Below are positions 1 to 10,900 of a DNA stretch of 64,000 nt, in pieces (the stretch's first letter is position 1; the number at the start of each line of letters is the position of its first letter). The notes under the pieces were generated by a model that saw only the letters and a program-made list of their open reading frames with translations, had not been told where the DNA came from and made no database searches. The position numbers were made by a program, and so were the translations under genes. Origin of the DNA: Cycas panzhihuaensis (Eukaryota; Cycadophyta); NCBI GenBank assembly GCA_023213395.1, contig CM041465.1:103547741-103611740 (forward strand), written 5' to 3'.

Positions 1-375
1 AGATATTCTATTATATTTGTAAATTATCCTCAAAGGAACATTAAGACATTGTTGTGTTGTTCTTCCTCATCATCACTGGAATGGCAATCTTACATATACT
101 ATGGTAACTCCATTGTAGAGACCTTCATAGGCTTTTAGAGCTTCTTACTATCAATGGTGTAAGAGAAATAACATTGACCCACACTCTTATTAAATCATCT
201 ACAATGTATTGATAATATCCTTATCGTTTAGCTAATCGTAGGTAGATATTGTTCCTTTATGCCCTTTATGCCTTACAGAGTGCATTATAAAGTGTATAAA
301 TATTGTGTATATGCAAATATATTCTCAATAGTCTTCCTTAAAATTTGCATAAGTTTGTATTTTTAATAATATTTG
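1..375. other. AT-rich sequence, nothing recognised
   Basis: No credible reading frame, repeat pair or RNA gene is visible. It ends at a short AT-rich stretch (358-374) that resembles the sequence just after the LINE-A poly(A) tail and may be the left target-site duplicate. Confidence 0.4.
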
Positions 376-1039
376 TGCCCTACAAAGAATTCTCTATTTA
401 AATGCTTTATTTCAAGCATACTAAGTATGCTTCTAATAAAGTTTAAATATCATGCAAGCTTGGAAGAAGAAGCAAGGCCTATGTTTGCTAGGGTTCCTAT
501 GCAGGTCGATGGCGATAGCAATCTTGAGGACTAGATCAAGGCAAGTGGTACATGAAGGCTCTAGGCAGGCGAGGGAGGGTATTAGCACCTCCTAGATGAA
601 ATGATACAGGAAATGGAGGCCTCTTATACTTCTTAAGATGGCAGTAGGAACTTATAGACTTACACATCATAGAGGGTTATGACAATAGATGGATATGGCA
701 TCAAGTAGGCAAAGTTAAGAAGCATTGGGTTTTGGCATTCAAAACTATGGGCGAGATTCTATCCAAACAAGAGTTTTACTCATTATAGAATGGATTGAAG
801 ATGAAACCAAAAGGTTGTCAAAGGATAAAGACCAAAATAGGAGGATTTCCATGGTCTTGGTGGATGGGAGCCCCACTGTCTAAAGCTAATCTCACTTTAG
901 GGATTGAGGTGATGAGAGGAAGAAGACCTTTGACTGATAACGGGTGAGATTCTTCATATTATGTCTCTATACACTACTATTTTTTTTTTGTTCAAATGTG
1001 ATGACTTCAATAAATTATGACTTGTAATGGAGAAAGAAC

Positions 1040-2290
1040 TTAAAACTCAAAACCAATCCCTAAATTTGCCTCTAGGGAGATCATAATCAAAGGTGCTAAA
1101 ATTGAGTGAGGGAGAAGAATTTGATATAACACCTATCATTAAAAATAAAAAAATAAGAATACCAATACCTAAGAAGCTAGCTGAAAGAATGAAGAAGCAC
1201 TTGAAGAATTGTCTAGTTGGTAGATTCTCAAGCCCTAGGCCAAGACTAAATGTTATAAGGAGCTAGATCAAGAGTAGGTGGAGGTTCGATAATCCTGTGG
1301 ATGTTATGGCCCTCTTGAGGGGTTGTGTGTTGTTCAAGTTCACAACCCAGGAGGATATGGCCAATATTCTTTTGAGAGCCCCCTAAATTATAGGGAGAAA
1401 GGCCCTTCTCTTAGAAAAATAGCATCCTAACTTCAACACCTTGGTGCCATCGATGCAACAGGTCCTGATTTTGGTTTAGCTACTTAGATTTCCCCTTAAG
1501 TTTTGGAACATGGAAGTTATAAAGGGGGTGGTAAAAGTAATCTGCCTCCTCTTAGCAGTTGACTCTCCTACTAGAAATAAGAGCAGATTGATTAATGCTA
1601 GGTTTTGCACCCTAACTAGGACAAATAAGGATCTCCCTGATAAGGTGTGGATTGATATAGAGGATTGGAGTAAGGAGTGGCCCATGACCTATTAATTGGA
1701 AAACTTCATATGTTCAATGTATAGAAGGATGGATTATTGGGTACCAAAGTGCCCTCAGGAAAGGAAAGAGGAGGAGGTGAAAGATATCCTAGAAGACAGA
1801 TTATCTAAGAAGGAGGATCTCCAAGGGCAAGGGAGTCTAGAAGTCCTTCATATGGATTCCACGGATAAGATTGGTTTCAATCTTAAGGTATAGAACACCC
1901 TCGATGAGGAGATGGAGTAAATCCAGGAGAGTGAGAAGGTGGAAGGAAGGGGAGATTCCCCTTAGAAGGAGCAAGTAAGTCATGATGAGGAACCTAAGGG
2001 TTCACAGAAATAGGTAGTCAGAGGGGATTAGAAAGGGAGTCGATAATCAAGGGGAAAGCATCCCAAGAGGAGCAGAGAGACTCTAGGCAACCAAGAGGCC
2101 TGGATGTAGGATCAGAAAAAAGAGTGGGAAGACACCCATTTAGGATGCTGAGAGAGAGAGAAGTAGCCTCTCAAATTGATCAAGGCAGTTAGAAACCACT
2201 AAAAGAGGGCTTCTTAGAAGGACAAGATTAAGACCCAGAGAAGAATCCCATGAAGAGAAAAGAGAAGGAGGAGAGTATTGGAAACCTAGG
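1040..2290 (+). pseudogene. LINE-A ORF1 remnant (DUF4283 + zinc knuckle)
   Basis: Plant L1-type ORF1 proteins bind element RNA in the retrotransposition particle; that role is family knowledge. The forward translation of about 1120-1700 matches LINE-B ORF1: a DUF4283-like block containing GCVLFKF and EDMANILLRAP, then LLAVDSPTRN and LINARFC. A degenerate zinc-knuckle region follows near 1700-1760, where cysteines and the glycine-histidine pair are partly lost (the order is C, then RRMDYW, then PKCP). A charged Glu/Lys-rich tail runs to about 2290, just before the ORF2 start. Stops interrupt the frame repeatedly, for example in the codons after LLRAP and LLLEK. No start codon can be trusted. 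Confidence 0.65.
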
Positions 2291-2298
2291 AGAAAGAG

Positions 2299-2711
2299 AT
2301 GAAGTTAGTCTCATAGAATATTAGGGGGATGAATGCTCCCTCAAAATAGAGGGTGCTTAAGGATTTGAGGTTAAGAGTGCAACTAGATATATTATTCCTA
2401 CAAGAAACAAGGTTCAATAAGGAGAACAACATGCAGGGTAAAGATAAAATTTGGAGAAAAGTTGAGATGTTAGCAGTGGTTTGCAATCAAGGGGTAAGGG
2501 CCTTGCTAGTGTTGTGGAACCCGAAAGAATGGCTAGGGGAGATTTATAAGATGGGGGATCATTTTATCTTCATGTGGTTCACATGCAAAAGGTCCAACTC
2601 TAAATCGTTGGCCACAAATGGGAGGACCAGCCAGAAGGGAGGAGATTATTATGGGATAGGATCCTAGAGGATTATAAAGACTGCTTAGCACCTTAGCTGG
2701 TGGCTAGAGAT
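2299..2711 (+). pseudogene. LINE-A ORF2, 5' part (endonuclease N-terminus)
   Basis: ORF2 opens at the ATG at 2299, the equivalent of the ATG at 18155 in LINE-B. The start of an exonuclease-endonuclease-phosphatase (EEP) domain is readable: an N-terminal block ending in NIRGMNAPSK, then LDILFLQETRFNKEN, which holds the catalytic glutamate of the LQET motif. One stop replaces the expected tryptophan near residue 6 and another lies after APSK. Copia-A cuts the frame at 2711, next to the codons for the GDFN-type catalytic motif, which is RDFN in this copy when read across the insertion. The rest of ORF2 resumes at 7909. In active LINEs this domain nicks target DNA to prime reverse transcription. 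Confidence 0.7.
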
Positions 2712-2928
2712 TGTTGAGATATAATGTTTTATCTAGGAGAGAAAGGGGGCCATGTTAGACCAACCCTTAAATGTACTCATAAGATCATGCCACTTGGCAG
2801 TATCCAAGTGATCGGTTACATTAGAAGTTGTAACCATCACATCATTGTTGTATACTTAAGAAGATTGAATCACAATAGAAAGATGTACTTTCTCTTCTCT
2901 GTTTAAGTTTTGCTCTGATTTTTCTACA
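2712..2928 (+). repeat. Copia-A 5' LTR
   Basis: It begins TGTTGAGATATAATG and ends TCTACA, matching 7692-7908 with 4 substitutions and no indel. The GAGAT duplicate precedes it and a primer-binding site follows directly. Confidence 0.95.
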
Positions 2929-2942
2929 TGGTATCGGGCAGC
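2929..2942 (+). promoter_or_regulatory. Copia-A primer-binding site
   Basis: TGGTATCGGGCAGC directly follows the LTR. It resembles the plant initiator-methionine tRNA site (TGGTATCAGAGC) with changes in the middle, so priming by that tRNA is likely but the site is imperfect. Confidence 0.75.
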
Positions 2943-3586
2943 CGCTTCAATCTGATTTTCCTTCTGGTGAATTTCTTCTATCAAGATAACTCAGTCAAGA
3001 GTGCAAGAAGGAGACAAGGCAGTAGGCTATTTTTGCAAGACAAAGGTCATTATTTTTTCTATTGTACGGAACCGTACAGATCTGTACGGACGTGTACGGG
3101 TGGAAAATTTTCAAAGTGCTCAGATCGAAGTAAAATTTGGTGGGGAGATAGATTAGAGGACGCTGAAGACATTTCTCTTCTAGAGCGAGTTCATCCGAGA
3201 CCGATTTCTAGGACAAAAAGCCCTCGAGCAAGTCCACGCGGGATTGAGGAGATTTTCTCAAAAAATTCATCGATCTGCTCTCAAATCTGGGTAATTTTTG
3301 TCCTAAATTCTTCTTAGTGACATTACACAAAGATCGCAGGCAGATTTAAAGAGATTTTTTCAGCTTTTTCATAGATTTTTCTTCAAAATCTGATTTCTGC
3401 CCTAGCCGTCGATTTTCACTCAGAGCTAGATTTCTCACTTCTGAGAAACGTTTTTGGAAATTGCCTTCGCCTGAACTACATCGAGAGTGCTTCGATTTGA
3501 GGTACTTTTGTATTTTGACCATACACCTAGGGTTCCGTACAGCCATACGGACAAACTTCCAAATCTATTCTTTAACCTGGAAAATA
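2943..3586 (+). other. Copia-A untranslated leader with TGTACGG repeats
   Basis: The leader lies between the primer-binding site and the gag ATG. It contains an inverted pair TGTACGG/CCGTACA (3063-3078) and two further direct TGTACGG copies (3083-3089, 3093-3099). A CCGTACA copy with a near match follows at 3535-3550. It has more CpG than the surrounding DNA. Confidence 0.6.
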
Positions 3587-4549
3587 ATGTCTTCCTCTCT
3601 CATCTCTCTACCTGAACTAGAAAAATTAACTGGTTCAAATTATCATGTATGGAAAATCGAAATGGGAACAATTTTGAGGGTGAAAAATGCCTGGGAAATT
3701 GCTGAAGGGACAGAAAAACGTCCTTCTGTTGGTGATGATAAGCTAGGAAATTGGATTGAAAGAAATAATATGGCTAGTCTCACTTTAAAAATGTCCATTT
3801 CAGACTCTGTCCTTGTTTATGTTGAGAAATTGAATCAGGCTTCTGAAATCTGGAAATGCCTGGAAAATTTATACGGACAAAAGAATAAGACAAGAATCAT
3901 TGCACTCAAAGAAGAGTTGTACAAACTTCACATGAAAGAAAATGAAGAGGTAGAAGAATTTATGCATAAAATCATTACTGTGAGAAATAATCTCTTGAGT
4001 GCTGGTGGCCTAATTTATGAGCAAGATCTTGTGGAGATTGTAACAGCAAGGTTGCCAAAGTCATTTGATACAATTGTCAACACTATCACCGACAATGATA
4101 GGTTAGACAAATTAACTCTTGATGAATTGGCAGGTTTATTGCTAAGACAAGAACAAAGAAACAAAAGATACGAAAACACGATAGAATTGGAGGATGCATT
4201 TGCATCTAGACTGAATCTCGGACCAAGAGGAAGACAACAATTTCGAGGACCAAGTAGAACATCAGACTTCAGAGGACGAGGACGCTGGCAAAATTCCAAA
4301 GGACGAGGACGCGACAGAGAAAACATAATATGCTACAACTGTGGAAGAACTGGACATTTCGCCAGCAGCTGTAGAATCTTTGACATATCTTTGCTATCAG
4401 GACAAAGTGGACACTATCCATATCGCTGCCCACAAAGACGAAGTGAAATTCAGAAAGGAAAACGACCTATTGGAGGATACAGCAAAGAAAAGGATGAAGA
4501 AGAAGAAGAAGAAGAAGAGACAGCCTTCATCACAAAGACTGTTACCTAA
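3587..4549 (+). CDS. gag: Copia-A Gag (nucleocapsid precursor)
   Basis: This is an open 320-codon frame. I chose the ATG at 3587 rather than the upstream in-frame one at 3461 because the conserved copia Gag start (LTGSNYHVWKIEM) follows about 13 residues later. The UBN2-type Gag core spans roughly residues 15-200. A CCHC zinc knuckle, CYNCGRTGHFASSC, is at residues 249-262. A second knuckle (SGQSGHYPYRC) follows with its leading cysteines out of frame. An acidic tract encoded by a GAA repeat (4496-4516) precedes the stop. Gag proteins form the particle that packages element RNA. The stop TAA overlaps the next ATG as TAATG, and pol lies in the -1 frame. Confidence 0.9.
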   Translation: MSSSLISLPELEKLTGSNYHVWKIEMGTILRVKNAWEIAEGTEKRPSVGDDKLGNWIERNNMASLTLKMSISDSVLVYVEKLNQASEIWKCLENLYGQKNKTRIIALKEELYKLHMKENEEVEEFMHKIITVRNNLLSAGGLIYEQDLVEIVTARLPKSFDTIVNTITDNDRLDKLTLDELAGLLLRQEQRNKRYENTIELEDAFASRLNLGPRGRQQFRGPSRTSDFRGRGRWQNSKGRGRDRENIICYNCGRTGHFASSCRIFDISLLSGQSGHYPYRCPQRRSEIQKGKRPIGGYSKEKDEEEEEEEETAFITKTVT

Positions 4550-5697
4550 TGAAAGACAAAGACATATGGTACATAGATTCAGGAGCCTCCAAACATATGA
4601 CAAGTCGGGAAGAATGGTTCCAAACCATGAATCCATACAATATGGATAAGTCAGTAGAGCTGGGAGACAAGTATTCCCTTAATATAAAAGGGATTAGAAC
4701 CATTTCAGTAAACCTGGATGGAAATGATAAAAGAATTGGAAATGTTTTGTTTGTACCAGATTTAAAAATGAATCTCCTTTCTGTTTCTCAACTGAGCAAA
4801 AAGGGTTTGAGAACCATTTTTGATGAAGAAGGGAATTGCCACATTTTGGATATGAAAAAAGATGAAAAAATTATTGGAAAAGGAGTCAGATGTAATGATC
4901 TTTACAAACTCCTGTCAGATCCTGTACTTCTTTACCTGGAAGAAAAAGCTTGTATTGCTTCTAAATCCAATAATAAAGCATGGCATTTAAGGTATGGGCA
5001 TCTTTCAATTGATACACTTAAACAAATGAAAAAGTCGGGAATGGTAAATGGATTACCTAATATTTCATCAGATACATTTGTATGTAAAGGTTGTCAACTT
5101 GGGAAACAGCACAAACTTCCCTTTAAAGAAAGCACTTGGAAAGCTCAGTCTAAATTTAAAATGATACACACAGATATATGTGGTCCCATTACACCTCTGA
5201 TAATTAATAGATATAGATACTTCTTAACTTTCATTGATGACTTCACTCGGAAAGTTTGGGTATATTTCTTACATAATAAGTTAGAAGTTTTTGAAACATT
5301 TAAAGAATTTAAAGCAGAAGCAGAGTTAGAATCAGGAATGAAGGTCAAATGCATTAGATCAGATGGAGGAGGGGAATATATATCAAAGGAGTTTCTAAAT
5401 TATTGCAAAGACCGAGGGATTCGTAGACAAGTTACAACTCCTTATACCCCTCAGTCGAATGGAGTAGCTGAAAGAAAGAATAGAACTCTGATGGAAATGG
5501 CTCAAAGCAAGATGTATGGAACAAAAATATCTAGGACATATTGGGCAGAAGGAGTTAGCACAGCATGCTATCTAATAAACAGAAGTCCAACAAAAGCATT
5601 AAAGAACGTCACTCCAGAAGAAGCTTGGACAGGACAAAAACCCGATGTAAGTTTCCTCAAGGTGTTTGTGATCAAGCATTTGTGCATATTTCGATAA
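4549..5697 (+). CDS. pol: Copia-A Pol, N-terminal part: protease and integrase
   Basis: This is an open 382-codon frame. The aspartic protease motif DSGAS is at residues 10-14. The GAG-pre-integrase zinc domain starts near residue 145 (HLRYGH) and is followed by a C..C pair (CKGCQLGK). The integrase core has its catalytic triad at D209 (HTDICGP), D272 (RSDGGGEY) and E308 (VAERKNRT), so the spacing is DD35E. The integrase C-terminus breaks off by frameshift just after a KVF motif at about 5660-5697. The frame is also open upstream of the ATG through the GAA repeat, so Gag and Pol may once have been one polyprotein joined there, as is usual for copia. Confidence 0.9.
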   Translation: MKDKDIWYIDSGASKHMTSREEWFQTMNPYNMDKSVELGDKYSLNIKGIRTISVNLDGNDKRIGNVLFVPDLKMNLLSVSQLSKKGLRTIFDEEGNCHILDMKKDEKIIGKGVRCNDLYKLLSDPVLLYLEEKACIASKSNNKAWHLRYGHLSIDTLKQMKKSGMVNGLPNISSDTFVCKGCQLGKQHKLPFKESTWKAQSKFKMIHTDICGPITPLIINRYRYFLTFIDDFTRKVWVYFLHNKLEVFETFKEFKAEAELESGMKVKCIRSDGGGEYISKEFLNYCKDRGIRRQVTTPYTPQSNGVAERKNRTLMEMAQSKMYGTKISRTYWAEGVSTACYLINRSPTKALKNVTPEEAWTGQKPDVSFLKVFVIKHLCIFR

Positions 5698-7684
5698 AAG
5701 AAGGTCCAAATTAGATGCAAAAGCATAGAATGTGTCTTAATAGGATACAAAGAAAATTCAAAGGCATATAAATGCATAGATCCAAAACAAATAAAATCTA
5801 TGTAAGTAGAGATGTCATTTTAACGAAGAAAACTCGATTGAATCTTCACAAATTAGAGTAATAGAAAATGAAAGAGAACAGAAGTGAAGCCGGACACAAA
5901 GAAATGCAAGAAGATGAGCGGAAAATAAGTCGGGTTACTTGGAAGATCAAGAAACCGAAGAAGGAAATGATTCAGAATACACTTCAGAAGAAGGACAAGT
6001 TGATCCATCGTCAATCAGTCAAGTATCAGGAGACACCATCGAAAAAGAAGATTCACAGAAACAGAAAAAGTTGCCAAAATGGTATATCAAAATAGTTGAA
6101 GAAGGAAATGTAATAGAACAGAAAACCCGAGGACAAAGGTCAAGAGCTCTTCTAAGCAAAGTTGAACCACAAAATTTTCAAGAAGCAAAAGATCATCAAG
6201 AATGGAGAGAAGCAATGGACAATGAAATAAATTCAATCAAGAAAAATCAAACATGGGAATTAGTAGAACTACCTGCTAATAAATCCATCAGAACTGCAAA
6301 TGGGTTTACAAAACAAAGAAAGGAGTAGATGGCAAAATTGAAAACATAAGGCAAGGTTAGTTGCAAAGGGATACACTCAAACAGCAGGCATAGATTTTGA
6401 TGAGACTTTTTCTCGAGTAGCAAAGATGAACACAGTAAGGACTGTAATAGCCTTGGTCACGCAAGGTTGGAAAATCTCTCAGCTGGATGTAAAGAGCACC
6501 TTCTTAAACGGTGAGCTAGAAGAAGAAGTCTATATGCAACAACGGAAGGATATCTTTGAGCAGGACAGGAGAATCTAGTCTACAAATTAAAAAAGGCTTT
6601 GTATGGCTTAAAACAAGTGCCATGTGCCTGGTATGCAAAATTAGATCAGTTTCTTGAAGAAAATAAGTTTATTCGGTGCAACTCGGACTCCAGTCTCTAC
6701 ATAAGAAAAACAAACAACAAGATAACAATAATTGTTGTCTATGTAGATGATATGCTTCTCACTGGGAATGATGTAGAAGGAATTAAGTGGATCAAAGGTC
6801 AACTTCAGCAGAAATTTGAAATGACAGACTTGGGTTCACTAAATTATTACTTGGGACTAGAGATAGGTCAACATCAAAACTACATAATCTTGTCCCAAAG
6901 TAACTACATCAAAAATCTACTTGTTCAATTTCAGATGGAGAATTGCAATCCATGCACAACACCCATGGAAACAAATTGTGACCTAACAGTAGATAATATG
7001 GAAAAGGATGCCGATGTTACTCTGTACAGATAAATGATTGGAAGTCTGATTTATTTGACAGCCACCAGGCCCGATATATCATACCCAGTAGGACTAATAT
7101 CCAGATATATGCAGAATCCAAAATTGAGACACTGGCAAGCCACAAAAAGAATTTTGAGATATCTCAAAGGAACAACAGATCTCAAGTTAGTATACTCAAA
7201 GGGGTATCTAGTCGAAATATCAGGGTACTGCAATTCTGACTGGGCTGGTGACAAAGAACAAAGGAAATCAACAAGTGGATATTATTTTTTCTTAGGAGCC
7301 TTAGCAATCTCATGGTGCAGTAAGAAACAAGCTACAGTAGCTCTCTCTGTAGCGTAATATAAAGCAGCCACATTAGCAACCTGTGAAGCTGTCTGGTTAA
7401 GACAACTTTTGCTTGACCTGAATCAACAGCAGAAAGGAGCAACTTCTCTGAAATGTGACAACCAAAGTGCCATCAAGCTGACCAAAAATCCAGTTATGCA
7501 TGCAAGAACAAAACATATTGAAGTTCATCATCATTTTATAAGAGAAAAAGTGTATAATAAAGAAATAGACTTGGAATATTGTCCCACATCTGAGCAAGTT
7601 ACAGATCTCCTGACAAAACCTCTTAGGAGAGAAAGGCTCAAATATTTAAGAGACAAGATAGGACTGTTAGAGATAAAACATTAA
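5698..7684 (+). pseudogene. pol: Copia-A Pol, C-terminal part: RT and RNase H, broken
   Basis: Remnants of the integrase end run to about 5850 in shifted frames. The reverse transcriptase opens near 6180 (EWREAMDNEI, then NQTWELVELP), shifts frame near 6325 and 6540, and then reads in one frame from 6599: LKQVPCAWYAKLDQFL, and the catalytic YVDD at 6740-6751. Single stops interrupt that frame at 7031-7033 and 7355-7357. RNase H follows (NSDWAGD near 7235, then CDNQSAIKL, then TKHIEVHHHFIRE). The frame closes at 7684, 7 bp before the 3' LTR. Both single stops lie where the family has Gln or Glu. The copy cannot make a full polyprotein. Confidence 0.9.
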
Positions 7685-7691
7685 GAGGGGG
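7683..7691 (+). promoter_or_regulatory. Copia-A polypurine tract
   Basis: AAGAGGGGG lies directly against the 3' LTR, the position of the plus-strand primer. Confidence 0.85.
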
Positions 7692-7908
7692 TGTTGAGAT
7701 ATAATGTTTTATCTAGGAGAGAAAGGGGGCCATGTTAGACCCACCCTTAAACGTACTCATAAGATCATGCCACTTGGCAGTATCCAAGTGATCGGTTACA
7801 TTAGAAGTTGTAACCATCACATCATTGTTGTATACTTAAGAAGATTGAATCACAATAGAAAGATGTACTTTCTCTTCTATGTTTAAGTTTTTCTCTGATT
7901 TTTCTACA
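7692..7908 (+). repeat. Copia-A 3' LTR
   Basis: It matches 2712-2928 with 4 substitutions and ends TTTCTACA. The GAGAT duplicate follows at 7909-7913, and LINE-A ORF2 then resumes. Confidence 0.95.
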
Positions 7909-10900
7909 GAGATTTTAACATAACTCTCTCCCCTAGTGAGAAAAGAGGGGGCAGGGCAAGCAGTATGCATGATCTTGGTAGATTCATGCTGAGAGGAGGG
8001 TTAATGGATGTCCCTCTTATAAGTACAAAGTTTACCTAGTCAAATAGAAGAATTGGGAAGCAACACATTCAAGTGAGGTTAGATAGAATGTTGATTAACT
8101 GTGACTGGGCTAAAAGCTATAATGATATCATACTAAAGGTGCTTCAAAAATCCATGTCGAATCACTCACCACTCCTACTATATTTCTCCAGCATAGATAA
8201 GCATAAGAGTTCACCATTCAGATTCAAAATAATGTGGACTAAACACCCAAACTTTAGGGATATGGTAGAGGAGTGGTGGAAGGTGCTTATATAGGGATGT
8301 ACAATGTATAGGTTTGTTAAGAAACTAGATTGGGTTAAGAGGTAGGTGAAGAGGTGGAACAAAGAGGTACACAAAAATATCTTTGCTACTAAGGATCATA
8401 TTGTTAGGGACCTAGAAGCCACTAAAAGGAGGATTCAGGAGGAAGTTAGATCCTAGCACCTAGATAAAGTACAAAGAGACCTAGTTAAGAATCTAGAGGA
8501 GACCCTAATTAAGGAGAAGATTCATGAGAGGCAAAAATCCAGGGCATTGTGGTTGGCTGAAGGGGATAGAAACACCAAATTCTTCCACATGACAGTGGTA
8601 AAACACAGACCTAGTAATAAAATCAGTAGCCTTCTTAATAAAGATGGTTAGAAAGTTAACGGATAGGATTATCCGAAGGACACTGCTATGGATTATTTTA
8701 AGGAGCTACTTTAGGAGCCAGGGTGTCAAGATGAGGATACTAGAAAGGATTTTTTAAGGATAATTCCTAAATTAGTAAATGAAGGTCATAATGCCTCACT
8801 TGAAGCACCTTTTAACCAGGATGAAGTCAAAAGGGTAGTTTTTAGGATGAAAAGGGAGAAAGCACTAGGTCTAGATGACTTCACTCCTGGCTTTTTCCAA
8901 GAATTCTAGGACATAATTAAAGGAGATTTGATGGAGGCTGTGGATGAGTTCCATAGGAACTGAAAGATTTTGGATGAATGGAAAGCTACGTTTATAGTTT
9001 TAATACCAAAAAAAGAAGGGGATGAAAAGGATGGATGACTTCCATCCTATCAACTCTATAATGTAAAATATATGATTCTTTCTAAGATCCTAGTGAATAG
9101 ATTGAAGAAGATCCTTCTCAGGATCATCTCCATGAACCAGGATGGTTTCGTGAAGGGGAGATAAATCATAGATGGTATAATTGTTATTTATGAAATGCTT
9201 CATTGAACTTATCGTAGGAAGGAGCCCAGTATGATAATTAAAATCGATCTCTCAAAAGCATATAATAGAGTTTCATGGAGCTACTTATTGGATTACCTAG
9301 AAGATTTTAGGTTTAGAGAAATATGGAGGGAGTGGATGAACCTATGCATATCCAAGCCCTAATATTCTGTTATTATTAATGGTATCTCAATGGGGTTCTT
9401 CTTAGGCTTTAGAGGCCTAAGGCAGGAGACCCTTTGTCTCCCTACCTATTTATAATTATGGTTAAATTTCTAGGAAGGGCCATGGAGGAGGCTAGAAGAT
9501 TGGGGGTAATTAATGGGTTAAAGCCCATTACTGGTATTGGCAATGTGGGACACCACCAATTTGTTAGTGACAATATTTTCTTAGAAAAGGCAACCTTAAG
9601 GGAAGCCCGCAGATTCAAAGAAGGGCTAGAGAAGTTTTAACAGGCTCTAATCAAAAGATAAATCTTAACAAAAGCAATGTCTTCTTCATGAATACTTTGG
9701 AGCATACCCAGAGGAGGATCAGTAGAATTCTAAATATGCTTATTCGTAAGCTTCCTACCTCGTACTTGGGAATGCCTTTCATTATGGGGAAAATGATTAA
9801 GGAGTTATGGAACCTCGCCATAGATAGGATTTAGAGAAAGTTGGTTAGCTAAAATGAAGCTCTCCTAAGTTAGGCTAGGAAGGTCCAACTAGTTGCTACC
9901 TCTTTTTAGAGCATTCCTATCTATTTAATATCCATCTTTAGAATACCTAGCTAGGTTACAGTAGTATTAGATTCTATTCAGAAGAGATTTCTCTAGTTTG
10001 GGATAGAGGAAAAGAATAAAATTTATTAGGTGGGTTGGGAAAAGGTTTATCACCCAAAATGGGCCGAAGGCCTAAATCTCTAGAAATTGTCTCTCTTCAA
10101 TGATGCTTTGGTTGTGAAACTAGGTTGGTATTTAGCCAAAAGAGAAGGTAGCTTATGGGACAGGATATTGATCCAAAAGTTCCTTTATGGGTGACAATTC
10201 CTAAAGGTTAACCAGACCTCCTCCCTTGGATCTCTAATCTGGAGGAGCATTCTTAAATTTAGATGCATGTTAAAGGTAGGGGTACATTGGAGACTAGGAG
10301 ATGGTAATACCATCAACTTTTGAAAGGATGTTTGGTGTGAAAACACACAACTGAATAGTCATCCTAAATTAGCCCCATTGCAGCCCCTGTGTAAGAGGAG
10401 CTACGAGAAAACAAATAAAAGATTATTAGGTGGGGAGAGATAGGAACAAAAGATGGAGGAGTTTTGAGGACCTGCAGGGGGAGATAGCCTCCTAAGAAGG
10501 GATGGAGGCCTCAAAGGCAAAGATCGATCAATGTTATATACCTAAGAGGGAGGAAGCAAATGACATGTTATGGCCCGTGTCCTCCTTAAGTGAGTACTTA
10601 ATAAAGCAGGGTTATCAGTTCTTCTGCCTTCAGATAGGAGATTAAAGGAACCCAATTTTGGAAGGGGTGTGGAAACTTGGCCTAATCCCTAAGATTGTCA
10701 TTTTTTAGTGGACTTGTTTGAAAAACAAAATTCTCACAATGGATAACCTCAAGAAGAGGGGTTTTTTGATGCCAAACAAATGTATCCTCTATCGAGTTAA
10801 GGAGGAATTAATGGATCATATTTTTCTTCATTGTGCTTTCTTGAGGAAAGTGTGGAGACTAGTGTTAGATCTTTTTGAGGTACAATAGATTTACTCCAAG

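Larger units (their letters stand above)
2712..7908 (+). mobile_element. Copia-A: Ty1/copia LTR retrotransposon inserted in LINE-A
   Basis: This is a 5.2-kb element with 217-bp LTRs that begin TGTTGAGAT and end TTTCTACA. A 5-bp target-site duplication GAGAT lies at 2707-2711 and 7909-7913. By my count the LTRs differ at 4 of 217 positions, so it is the youngest datable insertion in the window. Domain order is gag, protease, integrase, reverse transcriptase, RNase H, which is diagnostic of copia. The gag and the protease-integrase parts are open, but the RT and RNase H part carries stops and frameshifts, so the copy is not autonomous. Confidence 0.95.
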
